DNA of 64,000 bases, from NCBI GenBank assembly GCA_028285035.1, contig JANQQF010000043.1:1-64000 (forward strand), given 5' to 3'. The position numbers and the translations under genes were made by a program. The notes under the pieces are model-generated. The model was given only the letters and a program-made list of their open reading frames with translations, was not told the origin of the DNA and ran no database searches. This document shows, one piece after another, positions 33,536-42,721 of the stretch; the first letter of the stretch is position 1, and each line of letters starts with the position of its first letter. The stretch is from Phycisphaerae bacterium (GTDB lineage: Bacteria; Chloroflexota; Anaerolineae; 4572-78; J111).

Positions 33536-36500
33536 TTAGACTTCCTTTAATTGTTGATCTGCAATTTCAGCAGCATTCTCTCGATCCAATTGAGACCAAA
33601 TGTAATAACTCACTAGCCCTAAAATAATAAAGGTGCTGTGTTCCCACAGCTCTGTCCGGTCACCAAAGAGAGTGTCACCAATAGTGAAGAAGACAAAGAG
33701 CAAGATGCTACCCTTAAAAGCAAGCCGATGCAGAGTTCTATCCGCGAATAACCCTGTTGATTGTCTTTTCTCTGCTGGCTTAAAATTCCAACCCAGTAGC
33801 CCTAAAAAGATCAAGCCAAGAATAATCTCTACAATGGCAATACCATACAAGGCGGTCAGGGCAACTTCTTTGGGGAAGCTTAATTTTTGAAAGAAGTGGA
33901 TCATTTGCTGGTCGCGATTCACCCCATAAAAGCCTTTGGCTTCGGTCGGATGCAGGGTGTAGGCGATATCGCCATTGGTATCGACCAAAACACTCTTGGC
34001 GGACCAATCAGCCACATTGCCACCAAATTCGCCGTTAAAAAATTTATCACCGCCATTGAGGAGCCAGAATAATGCCCAAAACGAAAATAGAATGGCAATC
34101 AAGCTGGCGTGACTGTCAATACCTCTCAAAATCCAACTGATGAGGCCAGGCTTTGTCGTTTTCGTTTTGCTAGGAAAGACACCGCTGATGCCTGAGCCGA
34201 CCGCCAAAACCATCAATTTGAGGACTAAAAACAGGGACCATCCGAAGAAGAAGATGGAAGCCAGATAGGGCTGATCGTTCAGCCAAGTTGTAAATTTTTG
34301 GCTACGTGCCGCGCCGGTTGTTTGATTGTAGTATATATTGCGAATACCCAAGGTCGTTACGGTCCCAATCAAGATGACACCAAAAATACCCAATATCATC
34401 CAGCCAGCGATAGGCAAAATCTGTTGATAGAAGGTGAGGTATTCAATCTTCCAGATTTGATTGAGGGGGGCATCATCATATTTGGTCAGGGTGCCATCGG
34501 GCCACAGGACAGTGACTTGAGCCACAGTGGCTGCGCCTAGGCCAAAGTGAAGGGCCATATCATTGCCCGCGCCCAAACTAGAGCCACATTTTACTTCCTG
34601 CATTTGGGTGCGACCATTACTGTCGGTCAAATAAACTCTCGCCCCAACCGCGTCACGGTTAATGGAACCACCACCCGTCAGTCGCAGCGTCAGCCAGTTA
34701 TGGGCTTCTGTTCGCTGGTTTTGGTAGAGGGCATACCCCTCATTCCATTTACCCAGCGCAAAATCGGTCCAACCATCATTGTTGTAATCGGCATAGGCAA
34801 AGCCCATACTGGGGGTTGGATTTTGGCTCCAGGCGAAGGGCGAGACATCGGCAAACCCGCCAGCCCCGTCGTTTTTGAAGAGGTAGTCGGTGTGGCCAAA
34901 ATGCATCCCTTGTGGGGGTTGGTCGAGAAATTGTTGTAGGAATCCGGTTGTGGCTAAAAATAGATCTTGCCAGCCATCATTATCGTAATCAAAGAAAGCG
35001 GTACCCCAACCCACAGCATTACTGGGCCCAACCGCCACACCAGCGCTATTAGCGACATCGGTGAACGTCCCACTCTCATTTTGCATTAAGGCCATCGGAT
35101 TGACCATATTGGAAAAATAAAAGTCCAGATCAAGGTCATTATCATAATCACCGACGGCCAAACCCATTCCATCAATTTTGACATCGGTCCCAGTTTCGGC
35201 AGAGGCATCAGCCCAACACCAACCATCACAACCTGGCCCATCATTACGCCACAGTACATTACCGATGGGGTTCTTCAGCGCATCATTGACCACATAAATA
35301 TCGGAGTCACCATCATCATCAAAATCGATAAAACTGGCGGTGAAACCTGCGCCTAACAGCTTTTCGTGAACCAGCAAGTGCGTGGCATCGGTAAAGGTGC
35401 CATCACCATTATTCCGATACAAGCGGTCGCGGGCTAACTCCGGGTCAAGCGGCTCACACTCTGGGTAGCAGGCCCAGTTGACCACGTACAAGTCTAGATA
35501 GCCATCCTTGTCATAATCGCCCCACGTGGCACTCGAGCCTTTGCCCGGATCACCTATCCCGGCTTGGTCCGTCACATTGGTGAAGCCTCGGCCGCGATCA
35601 TTGTGAAACAGAACGTTTGCGCCGTGGGCCAACACGTACAAATCAGGCCAGCCATCATTATCATAATCGGCCCAAATGGTCCCCCCACTTTTTACCCCTG
35701 GTAAGCTCACACTGTCGGAGAGGCTGGAAACGCTAAAGGTGCCATCCTGGTTATTTTGATAAAGTACGTTGTCTTCTAAATTGCCGGAGACATACAGATC
35801 AACCCAACCATCCTGGTTGTAATCAGCCCAAGATTGGCCGATGCCTAGATAGCCGCTGGCAAAATCAGGGTTAAACATATCCCACACCCCTCGATGTGTC
35901 GCCAAAATACCTGCTTTCTGGCTGACATCCTGAAACGCGGCAAAGTAGGTCGGGTGCCAAATTTGGTCTGTTGGAACATCAAGAAACTCTTGGGAACGCC
36001 CATCGGGCCAAATGATGGTCGCTTTTTCCACCGTCGCCTGACCAAGGCCAAAGTGAAGAGCGATATCGTTACCTGCCCCTTGACTAGAGCCGTTCACAAT
36101 TTCTTGCATTTGGGTGCGGCCATCACTGGTTTGAATGTAGACCTTCGCTCCAATCGCATCCCGATTGATGGGGTAAGTGCCGACTGGACGTACCGTGAGC
36201 CAATGATTTGCTTCGCCAGCCCGTCCTTCATTGCGGTATAGGGCGTATCCTTCATTCCAATTACCCAGCACATAGTCAACCCAACCATCATTATCGTAGT
36301 CGGCGTAGGCAAAGCCCATCGTTGGGTGCATGGGGTCGGCCCAAGCTGTTTCGCTGATATCCGTAAATGTGCCATCACGGTTATTTTCAAAAAAGTAATT
36401 GGGGTAAGTGAAGTGCATTCCTTCTGGGCCAAGTTGAACAGTTTCCTGGACAAATTCTGTCGTCCCTAGAAATAGATCCAGCCAGCCGTCGTTGTTATAG

Positions 36501-37552
36501 TCAAAAAATCCGGTACCCCAACCAACCGCACTACTTGGCCCAACAGCGACACCAGCTACATCCGCTACATCTGAAAAAGTGCCATCACCCTGATTTTGTA
36601 ACAACACCATCGCATTGACCATATCAGCGAAGTAGATGTCCTGGTCCAAGTCATTGTCATAATCCCCAATGGCGATACCCATCCCGTGTTTGAGGAAAAA
36701 GGCACCCGTTTCGACCGATGCATCTGTCCAGCACCAGCCATTACAGCCAGGACCATCATTACGCCAGAAGACATTGCCGATAGGGTTCTTAAGTATGTCG
36801 TTGACCACGTATAGGTCTGGGTCGCCATCGTTATCGTAATCGGCAAAGGTGGCACTAAAGCCCGCCCCCAAGGTTTTGTCATACACAAGCAAATCAGAGA
36901 CATCGGTGAAGGTACCATCACCATCATTGTGATAAAGCCGGTCACGGGCCTGATCATTGTCCAGTGGCTCACATTTTGGATAGCAAGACCAGTTGACGAC
37001 ATACAAATCCAGATGGCCGTCCTGATTGTAGTCGCCCCAGGTCGCCGCTGTGCCTTTCCCTTTGTCCCCAATGCCAGCCCGCGCCGTAACATCAATAAAG
37101 CCTAGCTCACCGCTGTTACGAAATAGCTTATTCTGGCCATAGTTGACGACATATAAATCACGCAAACCGTCGTTGTTGTAATCAACCCAAGTTGCCCCAC
37201 CACTCATTGTGTCGGGCAGGCTCAGTTGGTTCGAGAAATTAGAAACGGTGAAGGTCCCATCCTGATTGTTATGATAGAGCACATTCGCATCAAGGTTGCC
37301 CGTCACATACAAGTCAAGCCAGCCATCATTGTCATAATCGCCCCACGCCTGGCCCACCGCCATATAACCGTCGGTGAAATCAGCCTTATCCTGGTTGTAT
37401 TCATTCCAACTGGCTTGGTGGGTGGCTGTAATGCCAGCCTGTTGACTGACATCACGAAAGTGTGGTGTTTGCAGATAGGCTTCGTCCACAATCAGGAGAC
37501 TTAGCAGGTAAATTGTGATAAGTTTGATAAAAAATGATCGTTTTTTCATCAT
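33536..37552 (-). CDS. Giant FG-GAP/VCBS repeat protein, duplicated with two ASPIC/UnbV domains and a multi-pass C-terminal membrane region
   Basis: The 1338-residue protein has a signal or anchor helix (residues about 8-24). Two homologous halves follow (about 28-540 and 545-1045). Each has seven calcium-binding FG-GAP units of the form D-Y-D-N-D-G-W-x-D-L-Y-V and ends in an ASPIC/UnbV domain (I-N-R-D-A-I-G-A-K-V-Y, then G-S-S-x-G-A-G-N-D-x-A-L-H-F-G-L-G). The last 290 residues hold about five or six membrane helices, loosely DoxX-like. FG-GAP propellers bind proteins or glycans outside the cell. It lies 27 bp from the sugar permease genes and just before the chaperonin paralogue, so it may be a surface glycan-binding or adhesion part of the sugar system. 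Confidence 0.88.
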   Translation of the reverse strand: MMKKRSFFIKLITIYLLSLLIVDEAYLQTPHFRDVSQQAGITATHQASWNEYNQDKADFTDGYMAVGQAWGDYDNDGWLDLYVTGNLDANVLYHNNQDGTFTVSNFSNQLSLPDTMSGGATWVDYNNDGLRDLYVVNYGQNKLFRNSGELGFIDVTARAGIGDKGKGTAATWGDYNQDGHLDLYVVNWSCYPKCEPLDNDQARDRLYHNDGDGTFTDVSDLLVYDKTLGAGFSATFADYDNDGDPDLYVVNDILKNPIGNVFWRNDGPGCNGWCWTDASVETGAFFLKHGMGIAIGDYDNDLDQDIYFADMVNAMVLLQNQGDGTFSDVADVAGVAVGPSSAVGWGTGFFDYNNDGWLDLFLGTTEFVQETVQLGPEGMHFTYPNYFFENNRDGTFTDISETAWADPMHPTMGFAYADYDNDGWVDYVLGNWNEGYALYRNEGRAGEANHWLTVRPVGTYPINRDAIGAKVYIQTSDGRTQMQEIVNGSSQGAGNDIALHFGLGQATVEKATIIWPDGRSQEFLDVPTDQIWHPTYFAAFQDVSQKAGILATHRGVWDMFNPDFASGYLGIGQSWADYNQDGWVDLYVSGNLEDNVLYQNNQDGTFSVSSLSDSVSLPGVKSGGTIWADYDNDGWPDLYVLAHGANVLFHNDRGRGFTNVTDQAGIGDPGKGSSATWGDYDKDGYLDLYVVNWACYPECEPLDPELARDRLYRNNGDGTFTDATHLLVHEKLLGAGFTASFIDFDDDGDSDIYVVNDALKNPIGNVLWRNDGPGCDGWCWADASAETGTDVKIDGMGLAVGDYDNDLDLDFYFSNMVNPMALMQNESGTFTDVANSAGVAVGPSNAVGWGTAFFDYDNDGWQDLFLATTGFLQQFLDQPPQGMHFGHTDYLFKNDGAGGFADVSPFAWSQNPTPSMGFAYADYNNDGWTDFALGKWNEGYALYQNQRTEAHNWLTLRLTGGGSINRDAVGARVYLTDSNGRTQMQEVKCGSSLGAGNDMALHFGLGAATVAQVTVLWPDGTLTKYDDAPLNQIWKIEYLTFYQQILPIAGWMILGIFGVILIGTVTTLGIRNIYYNQTTGAARSQKFTTWLNDQPYLASIFFFGWSLFLVLKLMVLAVGSGISGVFPSKTKTTKPGLISWILRGIDSHASLIAILFSFWALFWLLNGGDKFFNGEFGGNVADWSAKSVLVDTNGDIAYTLHPTEAKGFYGVNRDQQMIHFFQKLSFPKEVALTALYGIAIVEIILGLIFLGLLGWNFKPAEKRQSTGLFADRTLHRLAFKGSILLFVFFTIGDTLFGDRTELWEHSTFIILGLVSYYIWSQLDRENAAEIADQQLKEV

Positions 37553-37579
37553 TCACCCGGATATAATGACTTGCCGTAA

Positions 37580-38500
37580 TTAACCTTTCATTCCAGACAA
37601 CGTAATCCCCTGAACAAAGAGGCGTTGCCCCAAGAAGAACAAAATAAGTACCGGAATAAGCATGATGACCGCAACGGCCATCATATGGTGGAATTCACTG
37701 ACCCCAAATTGTGATTGAAATTGAAGCATCCCGATGGGTAGCGTTAAGAGTTCATCGTCCCGCAAGTAAATCAACGGGGCGAGGAAGTTATTCCAATTGC
37801 CGATAAACGAGAAGATAACGATGGTAGCCAAGGCAGGCTTTGATAGGGGTAAAACAATGTACCATAAGATTTGAAAGGAGTTTGCCCCATCAATTCGGGC
37901 TGCATCATCAAGATCCCTCGGGATCGTCATGAAAAATTGCCGCAAAAGGAAGATGAAAAAGGGCCAACCTAACCAAGCCGGCACCATCAAAGGCCAATGG
38001 CTGTTGTTCCAGCCAAGATTGGTGAACAACAAATATTGGGGCACAATGGTTACCTCGACAGGTAAAATCATGGTGGCCAGAACTGTAAAGAAGAGAATAT
38101 TACTAAGTCGAGATCGCAAGCGAGCAAACGCATACGCAGGTAGAACACACGAGACTAAATTACCAATCACGGCATTAATCGATATTTTCAGAGAATTAAA
38201 CAGATATGTGGTGAAAGGCAGACTACCAAACCAGCCATTATAAAAGTTTTGCCACTGAGGCTCGGCTGGAAAGAAATTTAAAGGAAAAGCAAAAATCTCC
38301 TTTGGCTGCTTGAGGGCAGTGGTCACCATACCTAAAAATGGTACCAGAAAAATTGCAATGCCCGTTAGAATCAGGGTATAGACGACAATATAACGCAGAA
38401 TTTCTTCCCATTTTCGGCGACGCTGATACCAGGGTTTATCAGTCGTAGAAATCACGACCTCGCCTGATTGTCCATCAAGTTGTTTATTCATTGTACTCAT
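37580..38500 (-). CDS. Carbohydrate ABC transporter permease (MalG-type)
   Basis: The 306-residue protein has six membrane segments and the permease loop signature D-D-A-A-R-I-D-G-A-N-S-F-Q-I-L-W (about 200), which docks the ATPase. The ending V-Q-G-I-T-L-S-G-M-K-G is typical of MalG/AraQ-type subunits. It forms the pore with the MalF-type partner. The ATG at 38500 was chosen; it follows AAGGAGG by 11 nt, and a longer frame overlaps the partner gene by 65 bp. No ATPase gene is in the operon; a shared MsmK-type ATPase elsewhere is likely. Confidence 0.94.
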   Translation of the reverse strand: MSTMNKQLDGQSGEVVISTTDKPWYQRRRKWEEILRYIVVYTLILTGIAIFLVPFLGMVTTALKQPKEIFAFPLNFFPAEPQWQNFYNGWFGSLPFTTYLFNSLKISINAVIGNLVSCVLPAYAFARLRSRLSNILFFTVLATMILPVEVTIVPQYLLFTNLGWNNSHWPLMVPAWLGWPFFIFLLRQFFMTIPRDLDDAARIDGANSFQILWYIVLPLSKPALATIVIFSFIGNWNNFLAPLIYLRDDELLTLPIGMLQFQSQFGVSEFHHMMAVAVIMLIPVLILFFLGQRLFVQGITLSGMKG

Positions 38501-38507
38501 AATCTTA

Positions 38508-39422
38508 TCAACCTCCTTCGTAGTAAACCCAACTTGTACTACCCTTGAATTGCAACCAGGTAAAAAACCCAATCACGATAAACAACATCCAAGCTAAGGC
38601 TGAGCCATATCCCATCCTGAGATAGGTAAATGCATTTTGATACAGATAGTAAACATACACATAGGATGAAGTGCCAGGTCCACCCTGAGTCATCACGCGA
38701 ATGTTAACAAAGATTTGAAAGGAGTTTACGGTAGCAATAACAATGACCAAGAAAAGGGCTGGGGAGATCATTGGCAAGGTGATATGACGCAGTTGGCTCC
38801 ATAAGTTCGCCCCATCAATTCGGGCTGCTTCATAAAGTGTTTGGGGGACACCCTGCAACCCGGCCAATAAAATAATGATGTAGGTGCCCGTTTGCCAGAG
38901 GCTCATCAAAATTAAAGCGGGCATGACCCATTGCGTGTCTTTCAACCAAGCTGGCCCCGTAATACCAAATAACCCTAACAAGAAATTAAAAAGGCCAACC
39001 CGTGGGTTAAACACCCAAACCCAGACAACGGCCATGGCCACCCCAGTGGTGATTGATGGCAGGTAAAATAGGGTGCGAAAGAGGCCAGTCCCCGGCACAT
39101 TTTGATTTAATAAAATCGCGATGAATAATGACACAATAATACCGAGCACAACACTACCAACGGCATAGTAAATTGTGTTGACCAGCGATATCCAAAATAG
39201 GTCATCATTCAACATGGCCCGATAATTTTCTAAGCCAATATATTGTAGGGACTCAAGGGAAACCCCAGTCCAACTGGTAAAACTTAAAGAGAGTGATGCT
39301 AAAACTGGTCCACCAAAAAGAAATAGTAGGCCCAAAATCCAGGGGCTGGCGAAGATATAAAAATCAAGTTCTTCTCTTTGTCGAATACTTAAGGGGCGCT
39401 TACGATTGAAGAGTAATCCCAT
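38508..39422 (-). CDS. Carbohydrate ABC transporter permease (MalF/UgpA-type)
   Basis: The 304-residue protein has a cytoplasmic N-terminus, six predicted membrane helices and the EAA-type loop Y-E-A-A-R-I-D-G-A-N-L-W-S-Q-L-R-H-I-T-L-P. The opening F-A-S-P-W-I-L-G-L-L-F-L-F-G-G-P is typical of the UgpA/LacF group. It pairs with the permease encoded next (8 bp further on). It lies 82 bp after the binding-protein gene, with a hairpin between, which usually lowers permease yield relative to the binding protein. Confidence 0.94.
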   Translation of the reverse strand: MGLLFNRKRPLSIRQREELDFYIFASPWILGLLFLFGGPVLASLSLSFTSWTGVSLESLQYIGLENYRAMLNDDLFWISLVNTIYYAVGSVVLGIIVSLFIAILLNQNVPGTGLFRTLFYLPSITTGVAMAVVWVWVFNPRVGLFNFLLGLFGITGPAWLKDTQWVMPALILMSLWQTGTYIIILLAGLQGVPQTLYEAARIDGANLWSQLRHITLPMISPALFLVIVIATVNSFQIFVNIRVMTQGGPGTSSYVYVYYLYQNAFTYLRMGYGSALAWMLFIVIGFFTWLQFKGSTSWVYYEGG

Positions 39423-39454
39423 TCCAATGTCTCCTTCCTATACGTGATGGGAGG

Positions 39455-39490
39455 TTAAGGAAGCACTTTTTAGGTAAAGCGCTTCCTTAA
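39455..39490 (-). promoter_or_regulatory. Intercistronic hairpin between binding protein and permease genes
   Basis: TTAAGGAAGC (39455-39464) and GCTTCCTTAA (39481-39490) form a perfect 10-bp stem with a 16-nt loop. No T-run follows in the minus direction, so it is more likely a 3'-end stabiliser or partial attenuator that raises the amount of binding protein over permeases. Confidence 0.6.
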
Positions 39491-39504
39491 TTACCTAACC
39501 GAAA

Positions 39505-40893
39505 TTATGAAACTTTTGCGATAGCGTCTGTACCATCAGACATCATGGCCGCAATCGCATCGTCAACTGACTTGTCACCACTCTTAATCAAGTCTGTTTC
39601 TCGATTGATAATGTCATTGATTTCAGCCGCAGCTAATGTTGCGAAAGGCGGATCTGTCTTGGCATAGTTGACCATCGCATCGACATAGAAGTGGGCACTG
39701 GCTGGAGCCACAGGTGAGTCCAGCCAAGATTGTAGGGCAGACTCACGAGCAGGGCTACCACGACCGGTGCTACCCCACACAAAAATCATACCATCTGTTG
39801 AGAGGTATTCACGCAGGTAGGACCATCCAGCATCAGGATTTTCGCTATTGCTGGTGATACCAAATCCACTACCAAATGCGCCAGTCCCTTTACCTGCCGG
39901 ACCTTCTGGCCAAGGCGCAACATCCCAATCAAATGTAGCCAAGGCTGTAATGCTAGGTGTATTCCAAGAAGCAACCATATCCATCGCGACGGCACCAGCC
40001 AGGAAGGGGCCACCACCGCCTTCTTGAGCACCAGGCATCCCAGATGCCTCAGCTAATGTGGGTGCAATCCCTTCAGCATGGATCAAATCTGCCCAAAACT
40101 GAATGGCTTCTTTTGCTTCAGGGGTGTCTAAGGTTAAAGCGGTTTGATCTTCATTCATCAAAACAGCACCCCACGGGCGTAAAGTAGCACCACCTTCACC
40201 AGCCGTCAGACGTGGTAATTTATCGCCAAAGCCCCAGATCGTATTGTCCTTATCGGTTAGCGCACGAGCTAGGCCAACGAAGTCTTCCATTGTCCAATTC
40301 TCATCGGGGTAAGACTGCCCGGCAGCATCAAAGATGTCTTTGTTGTAGCCTAACAACAATGCGCCGTGATCATAGGGAATAGCGACTTGTTGTCCGTCAT
40401 ACCGATATAGCGCCATCGCTTCTGGCAGAATGCCAGCAGCATCAAATTCTGTATCTGTGTCAACATACTCTTGAACCGAGGTAAATATGCCTTCACTTGC
40501 CCAGGGGTAGGAACGGCTACCATGCACATAGATAATGTCTGGCAAGGTTCCAGCCGCAGCCCAAACTGGCACAATCTCATTATGATCAGCCCAGGCGTTA
40601 TAGGTACGTTTGATCACAATCTCTGAGTGATTTTCCATAAACTGATTATCAAACTCTTCTTGGTGTGCCCGGAAAGCAGCTTCCCAAGTCTGAGCTAGGT
40701 TAAGTACAGTGACAGCCGCCGCTGGTGCAGCTGAGGTCACCTCAACGGTTACCTCTTTTTCAACAACGACCTCTTTCTCGATAATCTCTGGTGTAGCCGC
40801 CGCACCACAAGCGGCTAACAAGGTACCAGTGGCTCCGAGGGCTGATATTCGCAGAAACTCTCGGCGATTTATTAGCTTAGGTGATTCTTTCAT
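39505..40893 (-). CDS. Sugar ABC transporter substrate-binding lipoprotein
   Basis: The 462-residue family 1 solute-binding protein begins with a twin-arginine motif (N-R-R-E-F-L-R) and a lipobox (L-L-A-A-C, Cys at about 29), so it is a Tat-exported or Sec lipoprotein. A Glu/Val-rich linker (E-I-I-E-K-E-V-V-V-E-K-E-V) follows, then the two-lobed binding domain. As first gene of the ABC operon and close to both fucosidase genes it probably captures fuco-oligosaccharides; specificity cannot be read from sequence. A long AT-rich leader with an AAGGAGG lies upstream, but the ATG itself is served by AGGAG at about 40900. Confidence 0.93.
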   Translation of the reverse strand: MKESPKLINRREFLRISALGATGTLLAACGAAATPEIIEKEVVVEKEVTVEVTSAAPAAAVTVLNLAQTWEAAFRAHQEEFDNQFMENHSEIVIKRTYNAWADHNEIVPVWAAAGTLPDIIYVHGSRSYPWASEGIFTSVQEYVDTDTEFDAAGILPEAMALYRYDGQQVAIPYDHGALLLGYNKDIFDAAGQSYPDENWTMEDFVGLARALTDKDNTIWGFGDKLPRLTAGEGGATLRPWGAVLMNEDQTALTLDTPEAKEAIQFWADLIHAEGIAPTLAEASGMPGAQEGGGGPFLAGAVAMDMVASWNTPSITALATFDWDVAPWPEGPAGKGTGAFGSGFGITSNSENPDAGWSYLREYLSTDGMIFVWGSTGRGSPARESALQSWLDSPVAPASAHFYVDAMVNYAKTDPPFATLAAAEINDIINRETDLIKSGDKSVDDAIAAMMSDGTDAIAKVS

Positions 40894-41114
40894 GAGTCAA
40901 CTCCTCTTGATTTTTACTTGCTTTTGTTTGTTACTACGACTGTTGTTACAGCATTTCCCAAAAAATCGTCGATATAAACCACCTCCTTAGCCCAAAGGAT
41001 TAATAAACTTTTCTACCATGTAAGAGGTAAAATATTAATCTTATTTAGTTCTTAATCCTTAATTGCATCATTGAATAAGGATTGCTTAAGGCAACCCATC
41101 ATCAATCAATAAAA

Positions 41115-42533
41115 TTAAGCTAGATTGATCTTAAACGTGTACGCGTGTTGACAAGGGGGTGTATCTGGTGGTTCGATGACCAGTCCAGCTTCACTGAATG
41201 ACCACGTAATGGGGTCATTGCTACCAAGAAGTTGGATTTTTGAAATTTGTTTAGGGGTGAGAACGTCTGGTTGAATAGATTTAATGACAAATTTGTCTGA
41301 CGCCCAACCCATACAGATGGCATAGAGGGTTTGCTCTTTGGTCGTGAAACGAACATCGGCAGCCGTAAAATCTGCATTGTCCTTTTCACTAAAATGCCCC
41401 TCTAAAATCTCGGTGGGTCCCTCACCATAAATATGCCAAGGGCGGGTGTCATAGATGGCTTCACCATTGACCCGCAGCCAATCCCCGAGGCCAAGCAAAC
41501 GTTCTTGAACAGGTTCAGGAATCCGGCCATCGGCTGTCGGGGGGATGTTGAGCAGTAAGTTACCATTTTTGCTAACAATATCGACCAAGCTGTCAACCAA
41601 TCGTTTAACGGATTTATAATCTGGCTGGTGCAAATGTGCCCAGGATTGCCAGCAAATCGAGTCGTCGGTTAGCCATTTAAAATCTCTAAGGCCACTCATC
41701 CGACCTCGTTCCACATCAAGGATACCGGCACCTACGGGCAGGTCTTCGTTTTTATAGGTGATGCCGACCTCACGTCCCCACTCAAGGGCTCGATTGTAGT
41801 AGTAGGCAACAAAATCCTGCCGATGTCGCTCGCTAATCGTGTCCATACGAGCATCAAACCAGAGTAGGTCCGGCTGATGTAAGTCGATTACTTCCTTAAT
41901 TTTGGCAATAAAAAGATCACAAAATTTGTCATTTGGTTTAGGGGTATCAAAATCACCGGGCTGGGTGGGGGGGCCATACAACCCAACGTAGTCAGGATTG
42001 CTGGCATCAACATTTTTTTCATAAGTAGGATACCAAGCCCACAGCCACATGTGGTGAAATGTAGCAATAAACTTTAGGTCTTGGTCTTTAACCGCTTTAG
42101 CCATTTCGGCAACGATATCACGCTTGGGACCCATTTGAGCAGCATTGTAGGGGGAAAATTTGGTATCCCACATGGCAAATCCATCAGCATGTTCTGTCAC
42201 AGGCCCGATGAATTTAGCCCCAGCCTTCTTAAACAGGGCCACCCAAGCCTCTGCATCAAAATGTTCAGCGGTAAACATTGGGATGAAATCTTTATAGCCA
42301 AATTCAGAGAGTGCCCCATATGTGGCAATATGATGTTCATAGGCCGCTTCCCCTTTGATATACATATTGCGCGCATACCACTCATTATCAAAGGCTGGGA
42401 CGGAATAGGGTCCCCAGTGGAAATAAATACCAAATTTAGCATCATCAAACCACTGTGGGTTGGAGTGCTGCTGGAGCGATTCCCACGTAGGGGTGTAAGA
42501 TTCAATTGGTGCTGGACGGTTATAATTTGTCAT
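41115..42533 (-). CDS. Alpha-L-fucosidase, GH29 (copy 2)
   Basis: The 472-residue protein is a GH29 enzyme homologous to the one at 29322-30773. Seen are W-F-D-D-A-K-F-G-I-Y-F-H-W-G near the start, T-E-H-A-D-G-F (one of the two His changed to Ala compared with copy 1), L-L-W-F-D-A-R with the nucleophile Asp at about 227, and the shared end of the catalytic domain N-L-L-L-N-I-P-P. No signal peptide. Differences around the pocket suggest another linkage or sulfation tolerance than copy 1. The ATG at 42533 follows GGAG by 7 nt. It lies between the ABC importer and the LacI gene. Confidence 0.95.
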   Translation of the reverse strand: MTNYNRPAPIESYTPTWESLQQHSNPQWFDDAKFGIYFHWGPYSVPAFDNEWYARNMYIKGEAAYEHHIATYGALSEFGYKDFIPMFTAEHFDAEAWVALFKKAGAKFIGPVTEHADGFAMWDTKFSPYNAAQMGPKRDIVAEMAKAVKDQDLKFIATFHHMWLWAWYPTYEKNVDASNPDYVGLYGPPTQPGDFDTPKPNDKFCDLFIAKIKEVIDLHQPDLLWFDARMDTISERHRQDFVAYYYNRALEWGREVGITYKNEDLPVGAGILDVERGRMSGLRDFKWLTDDSICWQSWAHLHQPDYKSVKRLVDSLVDIVSKNGNLLLNIPPTADGRIPEPVQERLLGLGDWLRVNGEAIYDTRPWHIYGEGPTEILEGHFSEKDNADFTAADVRFTTKEQTLYAICMGWASDKFVIKSIQPDVLTPKQISKIQLLGSNDPITWSFSEAGLVIEPPDTPPCQHAYTFKINLA

Positions 42534-42593
42534 CAATTGTCTCCTTTGACCTAGATAAAAAATGTCTCTTTGAACTTAAACTTTGTTCTAGAT

Positions 42594-42716
42594 TAGGGGT
42601 TACGCAGTTGGGTTGATTGAGCTAGATTTCGTAGGACAAATTGCTAATTTGTCACCCTATTTATGCTCACCAGTCAGGCAAGTTAGCAACTTGCTCTACA
42701 AACTGCGTAACTCCTA
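42594..42716. repeat. MITE-like palindromic element with two internal hairpins
   Basis: A 123-bp stretch is bounded by 17-bp inverted repeats (42594-42610 and 42700-42716; 15 of 17 match; core GTTACGCAGTT). Inside are two perfect hairpins with 3-nt loops: GACAAATT (42635-42642)/AATTTGTC (42646-42653) and GCAAGTT (42678-42684)/AACTTGC (42688-42694). It has no coding capacity. It fits a non-autonomous mobile repeat; it may also act as a transcription barrier between the LacI gene (stop at 42722) and fucosidase 2. Confidence 0.65.
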
Positions 42717-42721
42717 AATTA

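Noticed and set aside
36565..37095. 176-codon frame inside the FG-GAP gene, rich in Met and Thr
   Set aside because: It is the shifted reading of the repetitive Asp/Asn codons of the FG-GAP repeats.
36000..37500. CRISPR-like regular repeats
   Set aside because: The periodic similarity is protein-coding FG-GAP repetition with variable spacing, not identical repeats with unique spacers. No CRISPR array was seen anywhere in the window.
40914..40982. Possible 22-codon leader peptide (GTG start) upstream of the sugar-binding protein gene, next to AAGGAGG
   Set aside because: The GTG directly touches the Shine-Dalgarno sequence, leaving no spacing, and no regulatory codons or terminator follow; kept only as a curiosity.
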